Assembly: GCA_050486205.1 (NCBI GenBank)
Contig: JBJHCW010000002.1
Location: forward strand, 248,001 to 312,000
DNA from: PWQG01 sp050486205
GTDB lineage: Bacteria; Pseudomonadota; Gammaproteobacteria; Pseudomonadales; Pseudohongiellaceae
DNA length: 64,000 bases
Direction of reading: 5' to 3'
Shown piece by piece: positions 8,398-17,900 of this stretch. How positions within the stretch are numbered: the first letter of the stretch is position 1; each line of letters opens with the position of its first letter. A program made the translations under genes and the position numbers. The notes under the pieces are model-generated. The model was not told the DNA's origin. It saw nothing but the letters and a program-made list of their open reading frames with translations, and did no database searches.

Positions 8398-9687
8398 TCA
8401 GTTGGCTTGGCCAACGCAGGTTTCTGTGACGACGTTGAAGCTGCCGCACATGACGGGGGGCGTCCAGTCTCCAATCAGGTCACGCGAGCCCGGGATATAG
8501 TCGGACCACGGGTCACCTTCAACCAGGCCATCTGTTTCCCAGACAACCTCGAACTGACCATCATCCTGGATTTCGCCGATAAACACGGGTTTGGACAGGT
8601 GGTGGTTGCGGTTCATCACAGCCATGCCACCAGTAAGATTGGGCACCTCAATGCCGATCATCGCCTGCTGCACCGCATCAACATCGGTTGTGCCTGCCTT
8701 TTCAACGGCCTGGGCCCACATGTTGAAACCAATGTAGGTGGCTTCCATGGGATCATTTGTCACACGATTACTGTCACCAATGAAATCATGCCAGCGCTGG
8801 ATGAACGCAGCGTTTTCAGGCGTGTCGATACTCTGGAAGTAGTTCCAGGCTGCCAGGTGTCCGACCAGAGGGCGGGTATCAATACCCGATAGCTCCTCTT
8901 CACCAACCGAGAACGCCATTACCGGAATATCAAATGACGACACACCCTGGTTGGACAGTTCGCGATAGAACGGCACATTGGCGTCACCATTGATGGTCGA
9001 GATCACCGCCGTGGGGCGCCCGGTGCTGCCAAAGCGTCGTATCTCAGCCACAATGCTCTGCCAGTCCGAGTGACTGAACGGCGTGTAGTTGATCATGATG
9101 TCCTCGTCAGCCACACCCAGACTTTTCAGATAGGCTTCCAGAATACGGTTGGCGGTGCGCGGATACACATAGTCGGTACCGGCAAGCACCCAGCGCTCAA
9201 TGCCAAAGTCCTCAATCAGGTAGTCAACCGCGGGAATGGCCTGCTGGTTCGGCGCAGCACCGGTGTAGAAAATATTGCGAGAGGACTCCTCACCCTCGTA
9301 CTGTACCGGATAGAACATCAGGCCATTGAGCTCTTCCAGCACCGGAAGCACGGCTTTGCGCGACACGGACGTCCAGGTGCCAAAGATTACATCCACGTTT
9401 TCCTGCACCAGCAACTCTCGTGCTCGCTCGGCGAACAGGGGCCAGTCGGAAGCTGGATCCACGACCACCGCCTCCAGCGGCCGACCCAGCAGACCACCTT
9501 TGGCATTCTGCTCCTCGACCATCATCAACACAGTGTCCTTGAGAGTGGTTTCACTGATCGCCATGGTGCCGGACAGTGAATGCAGGACGCCGACCCTGAT
9601 CGGCTCCTGAGCGTGCAACTGTGATACCAGCAGGGCGCCGGTGCCTGCGGCCAGCAGGGTCCTGGTCAGCAATGCTCTGATCGTCAT
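8398..9687 (-). CDS. urtA: Urea ABC transporter substrate-binding protein UrtA
   Basis: UrtA is the periplasmic urea-binding protein of the Urt importer. From the ATG at 9687 (GGAGAA ribosome site 5 nt upstream) the product has 429 residues. It starts with a Sec signal peptide (TRTLLAAGTGALLVSQLHAQ) and continues EPIRVGVLHSLSGTMAISE, the start of a type I periplasmic binding fold. ORGANISATION: first gene of the urt-ure operon, with about 240 bp of non-coding sequence upstream. An upstream reading of 34 more residues has no signal features and is rejected. The family assignment rests on the signature segments (YVYPRTANRI, GEVEW-like end) and on linkage to urtBCDE. Confidence 0.95.
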   Translation of the reverse strand: MTIRALLTRTLLAAGTGALLVSQLHAQEPIRVGVLHSLSGTMAISETTLKDTVLMMVEEQNAKGGLLGRPLEAVVVDPASDWPLFAERARELLVQENVDVIFGTWTSVSRKAVLPVLEELNGLMFYPVQYEGEESSRNIFYTGAAPNQQAIPAVDYLIEDFGIERWVLAGTDYVYPRTANRILEAYLKSLGVADEDIMINYTPFSHSDWQSIVAEIRRFGSTGRPTAVISTINGDANVPFYRELSNQGVSSFDIPVMAFSVGEEELSGIDTRPLVGHLAAWNYFQSIDTPENAAFIQRWHDFIGDSNRVTNDPMEATYIGFNMWAQAVEKAGTTDVDAVQQAMIGIEVPNLTGGMAVMNRNHHLSKPVFIGEIQDDGQFEVVWETDGLVEGDPWSDYIPGSRDLIGDWTPPVMCGSFNVVTETCVGQAN

Positions 9688-9801
9688 CGTGTTCTCCGTA
9701 GAATGCCAGTTTCGTGGAAAGTCTGTGTGTCGTGACTGCATTCTGGAAAATCGGGGGCATACGCACAATTCGCCAATCGACTGGAACAACTACGTACAAA
9801 T

Positions 9802-9823
9802 GCGTATTCGATCCAGAATACGC
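9802..9823. promoter_or_regulatory. Perfect dyad upstream of urtA, operator candidate
   Basis: GCGTATTC and GAATACGC are perfect 8-bp inverted arms separated by 6 bp. The dyad lies 115-136 bp upstream of the urtA ATG and only 3 bp from the T-tract of the terminator that ends the preceding gene. The symmetry is that of a dimeric regulator site. Which regulator binds cannot be told from the sequence. Confidence 0.5.
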
Positions 9824-9826
9824 CAC

Positions 9827-9854
9827 AAAAAAAGGGCGAGGAAAACCTCGCCCT
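9827..9854 (-). terminator. Rho-independent terminator after the hupE/ureJ-type gene
   Basis: Read on the minus strand, a perfect 9-bp stem (AGGGCGAGG / CCTCGCCCT, loop of four bases) is followed directly by seven T residues. It lies about 75 bp after the stop codon of the HupE/UreJ-type gene. It therefore separates the receptor-ureohydrolase-permease transcript from the urt-ure transcript, which must have its own promoter between about 9690 and 9825. Confidence 0.85.
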
Positions 9855-9927
9855 GTCGAAGATACCCACAATCCTTACGGTACAATTCCTAACGATAAAA
9901 GGTACTCACCCGCAACAATCAATATCC

Positions 9928-10944
9928 CTATATGCCGAACATCACCCGCTCGGCAGTCCAGAACATACCCATGCCTCCTACAACACAGGCAGCCCATTGC
10001 ACAGCCTGGCGCTCCAGTCTGATCTGCCGGACAAGCCAGATCAACAACAACACCAACAGCACAAATACAATTTGCCCCACCTCCACACCAATATTGAAGA
10101 AAGCCAGTGCAGTGACGGTTTCCGAAGCGCTGACGCCGAGACTGCCCAGCACACTGGCAAAACCCAGGCCGTGCACCAGTCCAAACAGGGCGGTCAGTGC
10201 CACACGCCAGCGCAGTCCATGAACCTGCCCAGGAACAGAGCCCGGAACCTGTCCGGCGCTATGGGTCAGCAGTGCCTCACGGGCCATGAACACAACCGAT
10301 AAAGCTATAATGGCCTCGACCGGAACTATTGGTATATTGAGCACACCAAAGTGTGCCAGCGCCAGGGACACAGAGTGCCCCAGGGTGAAAGCGGTGATCA
10401 GCCATAGCAACGGCATGCCAGTGGCAAGTAGCGCCAGGCAGAACACAAAGGACAGATGGTCCCAGCCTTCCAGCACATGCACCGTGCCCAGAGCAAGATA
10501 CCCCATGGCAACGTCCACGAACGACTCGTTACCAGCGGTCGCAAGCGCCTGCCAGTCCTGCACCTGGACCGCTGCGCCAAGCTCGCCGCCCGGCAACATG
10601 GTGGAGCTGCTGCTACCGTCCAGGAGGTAGGTGCGGTGAATGGCGCCGTCCCGACCCCATCGCGTCTGCAGACTACCCGTTGCAGTAGCATCACAATTGA
10701 TTACCAATTCCACGCGGTAGGCATCACCAATATAGTGCTGCTCACGAGCCTGCTGACGGCAACCCTGGGGCATATCCACTGGTAACGACGGGTTCACATT
10801 GCCAGGCAAGGTAGCGTGAAGGGCAAACTCGCCTGGACTTTCCTGCTCGTACATAGAGAACTGGGCAATGTCCAGATAATGCGCGCTGGCCGGCGTGAGC
10901 CAGAACAGCAAGCACAGGGCCAGCGCGCTACTATTTCTGATCAT
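9928..10944 (-). CDS. HupE/UreJ-family membrane protein, putative nickel/cobalt permease
   Basis: The 338-residue product (start ATG 10944, AGGAG 8 nt upstream) has a signal peptide ending at ASA-HYLD, an extracytoplasmic domain of about 130 residues and then six to seven membrane segments. The membrane part carries HVLEGWDHLSFVFCLAL, FTLGHSVSLALA, FGLVHGLGFASVLGSLG and NIGVEVGQ, motifs of the HupE/UreJ_2 family with the H-x5-D-H metal-type signature. UreJ and HupE are linked to nickel supply for urease and hydrogenase, so nickel or cobalt uptake is inferred, not shown. It overlaps the PpiC-type gene upstream by 14 bp. Confidence 0.85.
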   Translation of the reverse strand: MIRNSSALALCLLFWLTPASAHYLDIAQFSMYEQESPGEFALHATLPGNVNPSLPVDMPQGCRQQAREQHYIGDAYRVELVINCDATATGSLQTRWGRDGAIHRTYLLDGSSSSTMLPGGELGAAVQVQDWQALATAGNESFVDVAMGYLALGTVHVLEGWDHLSFVFCLALLATGMPLLWLITAFTLGHSVSLALAHFGVLNIPIVPVEAIIALSVVFMAREALLTHSAGQVPGSVPGQVHGLRWRVALTALFGLVHGLGFASVLGSLGVSASETVTALAFFNIGVEVGQIVFVLLVLLLIWLVRQIRLERQAVQWAACVVGGMGMFWTAERVMFGI

Positions 10945-11851
10945 TCTCTGGCTCCTGACCAATCACCGGATCCCGGACAATGTCATAGTTGCCCATCAGC
11001 GCAAGAGTCTGCTCGGTGATCCGGCTGGTGCGCTGATACTCATGCCAATCCCGGGCAACCCGATCACGAATACTTTCATAGGCATAGGGCTCGGGCTGAC
11101 GAATTTCACTGACACGTACATAGTGATGCCCGCGAGATGAGCGCAGCGGGCCGATCCACTCGTCAAGCGGCGCCGTCACCAATGACTTATAGAAGCTACC
11201 GCCGAAGTTGCTGCGCAGAATACTACGCGCATAATCGGTCATGGTGTCGCCAAGCCAGTAACCATTGCCCTGCACCTGTTCTCCTCGTTTCAGGCGTTTG
11301 AGCAACATGGAGGCATTTTCCGGTTCGCTGTTGAAAAACACCTGCTCGAATGTGACACGCGGCTCTGCGTAGTACTTGTCCATATTAACCAGGTAGAAAT
11401 TGAGCAACTCCGCTTCGGTTGGACTATCCGGCACTCCCGCCCACAAAAGACGCACCTTGTCGATCACCGCTGCCCTGACCATGGCATCAGTCAGATGCAT
11501 CTGCTGCGACAGGCCTTCACGGAATACCACCTCGTCCTCGATCCAGCGCTGCACCAGCAAGTCCGTTTCGGCCTGATCCGGGGCCCTGCCATGCAGCCAG
11601 GTGAAATCCTCCTGCAGTGCAGACACTACCGGTGGCGTCACCACAATGGGTTCATCCAGAACAGTGGCGTAGCTTGCGCTCGCCTGATCGCTGTAGCTCC
11701 TGTCACGCTCGACTACCGCGTCAAATGCGAATATGCCGGCCGCCACCAGCATGAACACCGTCAATGGCTCTCGCAGCACGCGCGCAAGGCGGCCCCGAAG
11801 GGCCGCTGCATCGCCGCTGGATTGCTGATTGGCCTTATGTTGTCCACTCAT
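10931..11851 (-). CDS. Membrane-anchored PpiC/SurA-type peptidyl-prolyl isomerase
   Basis: The 306-residue product has a short cytoplasmic start, one membrane segment (about residues 29-46, LTVFMLVAAGIFAFDAVV) and an extracytoplasmic part. That part has a SurA-like helical region (LVQRWIEDEVVFREGL) and a parvulin-type domain (TFEQVFFNSE; GYWLGDTM; EWIGPLRSSRGHHYVRV). It would catalyse proline isomerisation or act as a periplasmic foldase. It lies 18 bp after the ureohydrolase-like gene and overlaps the HupE/UreJ-type gene, so it may assist folding of the secreted ureohydrolases. That role is inferred from position only. Confidence 0.85.
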   Translation of the reverse strand: MSGQHKANQQSSGDAAALRGRLARVLREPLTVFMLVAAGIFAFDAVVERDRSYSDQASASYATVLDEPIVVTPPVVSALQEDFTWLHGRAPDQAETDLLVQRWIEDEVVFREGLSQQMHLTDAMVRAAVIDKVRLLWAGVPDSPTEAELLNFYLVNMDKYYAEPRVTFEQVFFNSEPENASMLLKRLKRGEQVQGNGYWLGDTMTDYARSILRSNFGGSFYKSLVTAPLDEWIGPLRSSRGHHYVRVSEIRQPEPYAYESIRDRVARDWHEYQRTSRITEQTLALMGNYDIVRDPVIGQEPENDQK

Positions 11852-11869
11852 CAGTTCACCCCCGGTACA

Positions 11870-13300
11870 TCAGCCCTGGCCGTGGTCCAGCGCAATTGGC
11901 GCCAGCCAGTTCGTTTCTTCGATTCCCAGCTTTCGCATGGCCATGCCGGACAGACAGGCGTTGAACATGGCTGTAGTATTCAGCGCACTGACGTGGCTGA
12001 AATCCATCATCGGTGCCAGGTCCAGAATCTCGAAACCGGCCAGATGGGTCTCGGCACAAAGCCGTCTGACAAGAGGTGCCAGCTGACTTATCTTCAGACC
12101 ATTGGGTACAGAGCGTCCGGCCGCCGAGATTTCTGACGGATCAAACACACTGGCATCAATGGAAAGGTAGATCGGTCTGCCGGTTGCCTTGGCCTCGTTC
12201 AGCACGCGCTCCATCACGGCATCCCAGCCGCGGCTTTCGACCTGGGCCATGGTGTGATATCGCACCCCCTGTTCGCGCAACCATTCCAGCGACTGTGGTG
12301 TATTCTGTGGGCCGCGAAGGCCAACCTGTATCAGTTGGTTGCCCTCTATCACACCGTTGACCAACAGGTTGTATACCGGGTCACGGTCCGACAGCGGATG
12401 ATGGCGCGGCGGTTCGGCGTTGTGCTGCGCGGTCAGATGGACAATCGTCATCGGGCGATCAGGGAATGCCTCGCTCATGCCTCGTACAGTCGGATACATG
12501 ATGGAAGCATCACCACCGGCCAGGAAGGGTGTCACACCGGTTTCTGCCAGCATTTTCACCACGTCACGTGTGTGATCGACACTGCGGGCCAGGCTCATCC
12601 TGTCCACATTGAAATCACCAAAGTCCACAATGTTGAGAATCGCCCCGGGATCAATCATGGTGTACACATCACGGCTGGAGGGCCCAAAGCTGACCAGGCC
12701 GTAGTTGGCGCGGATCATGCCAGGCGCATTGCGTGCATCCCGGTTACCGCTACTCATGCTCTGCGGTATCCCGGCAAAGGCCACGTCCACTTTGCCTACA
12801 ATCAGGTCTTCGGTTGTAATTGCAACCGGCGCGCCAGCAAAAGTCGCAATGCCTCCCCACTGATTGATATAACGTGACAGGCTGAACGGACCCGGGTCGC
12901 GTTCCATGTCACGCAACTCATCCGGACGCAGCACCTGCCAGTTATTGAAGTTGGGTGCTTCCCGGTTCAGTGGAATCGCGCCCATGTCAGTATCAGGGTT
13001 GAATGACAGGGCTTCATAGGCTGACATCATATCCGAAACATACTGTTGCACCTGGGACGGTGAACGCATCTCCAGCTCATGATGCAGTCGCATCCGCGAT
13101 CTCAGGATATACAAAGCTTGCTCACTCTCCAGAAAAGCCACCTGCTCCGGGCTGAGTAGTTCCAGTCGATCGGTCAGATGTGACGGAATTGCGTTCGCAG
13201 CATCATACGTCTGACTGATCAGTGGCTGCGAGGCACAGGCAAGCAGCAGCGCAATGGATAGCATACCCACCCGCGATTTCTTTTTTGTTGGATTAATCAT
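11870..13300 (-). CDS. Secreted arginase/agmatinase-family protein lacking metal ligands (probable pseudoenzyme)
   Basis: The 476-residue product (ATG 13300, GAGGAG about 10 nt upstream, 8-bp overlap with the preceding gene) has a Sec or lipoprotein-like signal (MLSIALLLACASQ). It aligns along its length with the neighbouring ureohydrolase. The metal-binding motifs are destroyed: GGDHS reads GGDAS, DAHHD reads TAQHN, and SFDVDLLDP reads SIDASVFDP. Five of six manganese or nickel ligands of the family are replaced. The fold signatures around them are kept (RRLCAE, LDLAPMMD), and the reading frame is intact, so this is not simple decay. A partner or regulatory subunit of the active enzyme is the best guess. 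Confidence 0.88.
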   Translation of the reverse strand: MINPTKKKSRVGMLSIALLLACASQPLISQTYDAANAIPSHLTDRLELLSPEQVAFLESEQALYILRSRMRLHHELEMRSPSQVQQYVSDMMSAYEALSFNPDTDMGAIPLNREAPNFNNWQVLRPDELRDMERDPGPFSLSRYINQWGGIATFAGAPVAITTEDLIVGKVDVAFAGIPQSMSSGNRDARNAPGMIRANYGLVSFGPSSRDVYTMIDPGAILNIVDFGDFNVDRMSLARSVDHTRDVVKMLAETGVTPFLAGGDASIMYPTVRGMSEAFPDRPMTIVHLTAQHNAEPPRHHPLSDRDPVYNLLVNGVIEGNQLIQVGLRGPQNTPQSLEWLREQGVRYHTMAQVESRGWDAVMERVLNEAKATGRPIYLSIDASVFDPSEISAAGRSVPNGLKISQLAPLVRRLCAETHLAGFEILDLAPMMDFSHVSALNTTAMFNACLSGMAMRKLGIEETNWLAPIALDHGQG

Positions 13301-14780
13301 CTGAGCCATTCTCCTCGTCATCGTCTTCTTCGGGCGGCTGATACCGGTAATCCACTGCATAGGGGCTGAGATAGTCGTCTTCCTTCTCTTCCGTCCGCAG
13401 AGCCACCCCAACCAGACAGGCCTTGATAATGGAGATCGCGTGCAAGGTAGACACATAGGTGGGATCCAGGGCCGGGGCCAACTCGACGATGTCGAAGCTC
13501 ACCACGTCATTCTCTGCACACAAACGTCGGATGACTGGCGTCACCTCCCTGGGTGTCATGCCGCCGGCCACCGGTGTGCCGGTGCCCGAGACATAGGACG
13601 GGTCCAGGAGATCAACGTCGAATGAAATATGGAATACCCGCCCCTCACCGCGTGAACGCGCTGATTCGAGCACCCTGTCAATCACCACGTCCCAACCGTA
13701 ACGTTCGATCTCCGCCTGGGTGTGCCAGATAAAACCCTCTTCCTGCATCCAGCGAAAATGCGACTCGTTCGGACTGCCACCACGCAGGCCAACCTGGATA
13801 TAATCAGAACCGGTGATCAGGTCTTCACGCATCAGGCGGTATATGGGTGAACCGTGTGTGATGTAGTGCGGACTGTTACGCCCGATGTCATGGTGCGCGT
13901 CAAAGTGAATGGCCGTCACATTGCCCTTGCCGTACACATCCACTACTGCCGCCACGGCCGGGTACTCCAGTGAGTGATCACCACCGATGATCACTGGCAT
14001 GGCGCCCGTCTCAATGATTTCACGCAGCACCTCACGCACGTGTTGCACTGATATCTCGGTACTGTCGTTGTCAATGGCAATGTCGCCGTAGTCAACAATA
14101 TTCAGTACCGAATTCGGGCTGATACCGGTGTGCATGTCATGTCCGCCCATGTTGCCGCGCCCTGTGCGCATGGCCATGGGGCCGTGCTCGGCACCACGAA
14201 AACCTGAGCCCATGTTCAACGGTGCACCCACAATGGCGACGTCAACCTCGCCCGCAATCAGATCCTCCGGCGTGAACGCCACTGGCGCGCCGGCAAAAGT
14301 CGAAATACCCATGCTGCCACCCATATAGCGCTGCAGCTGCACCGGACCTGGTTCACGATCCGGATCAAAACTGCTGGGCCGGCGTACCGTCCAGGCGTTG
14401 AAGTTTGGTGAGTCTGTATTCAGTGGCAGCTCATCCAGGTCACGACCTTCAACAAAACCACGTTGATCCTCAACGAACATCATGGCTTCCACGTAGGCAC
14501 GCACCTGTTCGGGTGTGCGACGCTCAAGTTGCTCGATCAACTCTTCGGTCTCTCCGGCATAACGATTGGTTGGGCCGGTAAGCAGAAACTCCATCTGCTC
14601 CTCATCAAGCAACGCAAAACGTGGCTCCAACGACTCCGGGAACTCACGCGGCTCACGCTCTTCCTCCTCACTTTCTCCATCTGCACCATACTGCGCCTGT
14701 GCCAGACCAACGAACAGGCTCAGCAGCAGAAAATACAGTACCTGCACTCCGGGTACTGACAGGCTTTTCATTGTTCTCAT
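13293..14780 (-). CDS. Secreted ureohydrolase (arginase/agmatinase/guanidinase family)
   Basis: Members of this family hydrolyse guanidino compounds to urea and an amine or ammonia using a binuclear metal site. The 495-residue product (ATG 14780) has a signal peptide ending AQA-QYG, an acidic stretch, a ~150-residue N-terminal extension and the catalytic domain with GGDHS, HFDAHHD and SFDVDLLDP, i.e. all six metal ligands. The usual length is 300-350 residues, so the extension is notable; its paralogue next door shares it. Export to the periplasm is unusual for this family. The substrate (agmatine, guanidinobutyrate, guanidine or other) cannot be read from the sequence. Position upstream of urt-ure suggests its product urea is the point. 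Confidence 0.9.
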   Translation of the reverse strand: MRTMKSLSVPGVQVLYFLLLSLFVGLAQAQYGADGESEEEEREPREFPESLEPRFALLDEEQMEFLLTGPTNRYAGETEELIEQLERRTPEQVRAYVEAMMFVEDQRGFVEGRDLDELPLNTDSPNFNAWTVRRPSSFDPDREPGPVQLQRYMGGSMGISTFAGAPVAFTPEDLIAGEVDVAIVGAPLNMGSGFRGAEHGPMAMRTGRGNMGGHDMHTGISPNSVLNIVDYGDIAIDNDSTEISVQHVREVLREIIETGAMPVIIGGDHSLEYPAVAAVVDVYGKGNVTAIHFDAHHDIGRNSPHYITHGSPIYRLMREDLITGSDYIQVGLRGGSPNESHFRWMQEEGFIWHTQAEIERYGWDVVIDRVLESARSRGEGRVFHISFDVDLLDPSYVSGTGTPVAGGMTPREVTPVIRRLCAENDVVSFDIVELAPALDPTYVSTLHAISIIKACLVGVALRTEEKEDDYLSPYAVDYRYQPPEEDDDEENGSDD

Positions 14781-14838
14781 AATTTGTATTCCGTTTTTGT
14801 TGCAAGACGTTTTGCGAATGTACTTTGTGGTCCGTAAA

Positions 14839-14870
14839 CAGGCTGCGCCACCCATCAGTGACACAGCCTG
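14839..14870 (-). promoter_or_regulatory. Intercistronic hairpin between receptor and ureohydrolase genes
   Basis: CAGGCTG and CAGCCTG form a 7-bp stem in the 122-bp gap between the receptor stop codon and the ureohydrolase start; on the minus strand it is followed by TTTA only. It is too weak for a convincing terminator, but could act as a partial attenuator or processing stem between the two genes. Confidence 0.35.
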
Positions 14871-14902
14871 CTTTTACCGCCTCCAGGCGAGCTGGCTCAC
14901 GT

Positions 14903-17900
14903 TCAGAACTGCCAGTTCAGCCCTACATAGTAGTTGCGCCCGACCGGGCTGACCGGATACGCCCGCTCGGTCGGGAACGGCTTGGCGTTGGTCACGTTGC
15001 CGATACCGCCATAAAAGCGCATGGCTTCACTGAACTGGTAGTTGGCGGATACGTTGTGGGACCAGAAGTCTCCGGTATAGGCACGATCGCCGAAGTTGTT
15101 AAGTGCCACCGAAGGCCGGCCTGACATGGTCTGGGCGCCCAGGTACTGACCACGCCAGCTGGCACTGTAGGGGCCGTTTGCAACATTCACCGAGAACTGT
15201 CCAGACCACTCGGGGCGACGCAGGGCACCGATGTCTTCGTTCACAGTCGGCTCCTGTCCCGGATTGGTGGGTTCAATGAAGGTCAGCTTCAGTTGCTTGG
15301 AGGCCGCTGCCGTCAGACGGATGCGGTACTCATTGATATTGAAGCTGTAGCCCACATTGGCATCCACACCGCGTGCCAGTGCCTGACCGAAATTGAGCTG
15401 GGTCTGACGCAGGAAGGTGAAACCACCTGACTGGGCAGATGTCGGCTCCGGGTTGCGCAGGAACAGATCGCAGAACGGGTTATCGATGCTGGGTGAGTCG
15501 TAACAGCTCTCCACCGTATTCTGCGCAGAAATACTGTTGATCGCACCATCAATCTCGATATCCCAGTAGTCAACACTTAAAGCCAGACCCGGCACCCAAC
15601 GGGGCTGAAGTACCACACCAAAGGTCTGCGTGGTCGCTTCCTCAGGTTCCAGGTTACGGTTACCACCGGTCACCCCGGCAAAACCGGCTGACAGCGGGTC
15701 CACGAACGCATAGTTGCCCTGTGAGTCGAAGATGTTGGACTGCGACACGTTGAATGACTGCAGGTGCGCCACACAGTTGGCCTGACGCACAGCCGGGTCC
15801 GGTGCACTGTTGATCTGTGAGACATCACAGGGATCACGCGGACGGAAGTTCTGACCCTGTTCGGGTGAGAACAGTTCGAACAGGTTTGGCACACGCACCG
15901 CCTGGCTGTAGTTTGCTCTCAAACGCACATCATCCACCGGCGCCCAGACAACACCTGTACCCCAGGTATCGGTGGAACCGAAGGTGGAGTAGTCTGCACG
16001 GCGACCTGCTGCATTTACTGTCAGCTCCTCAGCAAAGGGTATGCCTGCCAGAATCGGGAATTCAAACTCCGCAAATACGTCCCATACGTCGTAGCTGGCC
16101 GAGGTGTTGAGCAGACGGGCATTGGCGGAGGCACCAAGACTGCTGGCGTTGGAGACATCACCCACCCAGTCACCGGCCTGGAAAGGTGTACCATCCACCG
16201 TCACACCGCTGACCGGCAGGATGCCGCGATCATAATCGTCAAAGGACTGAGAACTGCGCTCTTCACGCCACTCACCGCCAAATGCGAAGGCGATGGCGCC
16301 ACCGGGCAGGCTGAAGAAGTCACGTGTGTCACCGGCCACGTAGCCGGATATCACAGATTGCTCAATGGTCTCATCCACTTCACGCACATAGGTAAAGAAG
16401 TCAATGGCTTCCTGACTGATGGCGCCCTCTCCACCCCAGATATTGGCAGGCTGGCACTGGCCATCGCCGGGCTGGAATGTGAAGAAAGGTGAGTAGGCTC
16501 GACCACCCAAATAGGCGGGGAAGTTGAAAGGCGTTGTGTAGGGGTAGGCAGTTGGATCCAGATCCGAGCGGCAGACTGGCTGACCGGTTGACGGATCGGT
16601 CACCACGTCGATGGCAGCAAAGAATCTGTCTGTGATTCGTGTCTCCGGGCTGCGGTAGCTGCGCTCAAAACGACCATAGTTCGCAGCTATCTCGTAATCC
16701 ATGCCGCCCATGACATCCATGGTGCCGCGCAAGCCGGTGACCAGGCGATAAGTGTGGCGCCTGTTGGTGGATTCACTGCGTCCCCAGTCATCGGAGTCAC
16801 GCGAGATGTACAGCCCACCCGGTCCCACAAAACTCACACCTGAGTTATTGGCAAATGGTCGCAATGGCTCAGGCAGGAAGGGGTTCTCCGGCGAACCATA
16901 GAGCAGGTCGGTCGCCATGTGGCCACCGCCACCAAAAGTGACCTCGTGAAAGCTGTACTTTGACTCAACAAACAGTTCCGCCCGGTCGGTGAGCTCGTAA
17001 AATGCGTTCAGGTTCACCGAGTACTTCTGGTCCTTTGGAATGACGTAGGGACGGTTGGGTGCGATATAACTCTGTTCGGCACCAAACTGGTTGAAATTAC
17101 CCGCCACCAGGCCGTCAACATACGGTACAAGATTGCCATCCGCATCAATGAACCAGCAGCCACCTGCGGCACCAAAAGAGGCAGCGCCCCCGAGACTGGA
17201 GTTGTAGCCGGTGAAACTCTGCAGGCAGTCCGGCGTTCCATCTCCGTCCAGATCCGGCTCACTGCCCAGCGGGAACTCGGCACTGCCAAAATCACCGATG
17301 GCAACCACACCATAAGGTGAGGTGATGTTGAATGTCCGTCCCGGAAGCAGCGCACGCGGAGTGGCCGTGGCACTTCTCTCAATCAATGCCAGCTCGGCCG
17401 GTGTCAGATTCGGGGCCTCACCGAACTCGGACTGGAAGGAAGACTCGAATGAACTGGCCGTGGGAATACGAAGCCCCCATGGGAACAGGCCCGTGTTGTC
17501 AAAATTGTAGTACTGGGCGAAGTTCGGTGTGTCGTTTGGATTGATGTCGCCGCGCTGGAAGCGCAGATCCGGGTTAACGTCGTTACCCAGTCGCCCACCA
17601 TCGGAAAGGAACCGGCGATCGCCGGCTCGAAGGCCATCGCTGTAATCATGCTGCAACGCCAGACTGACGTTGCCACGATTTTCTGCAAAATTACGACCAA
17701 ACAGCGCGCGCAAGGACCCTGTTGCCGCATCACCACGTTCTGAAATACCAGGCCGGAAGTCGATCTCCGCGCCCTCAAAATCATTACGAAGCACAAAGTT
17801 GACCACACCGGTCACTGCGTCCGCACCGTAAACGGCGGAGGCACCACCTGTGAGCACTTCAACACGCTCGATCAGCGCGGACGGGATGGTGGAAACGTCG

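Noticed and set aside
9690..9825. TTGGCG ... TGCG stretch as a sigma-54 promoter of urtA
   Set aside because: The GG and GC elements are 10 bp apart instead of 12, so the spacing is wrong.
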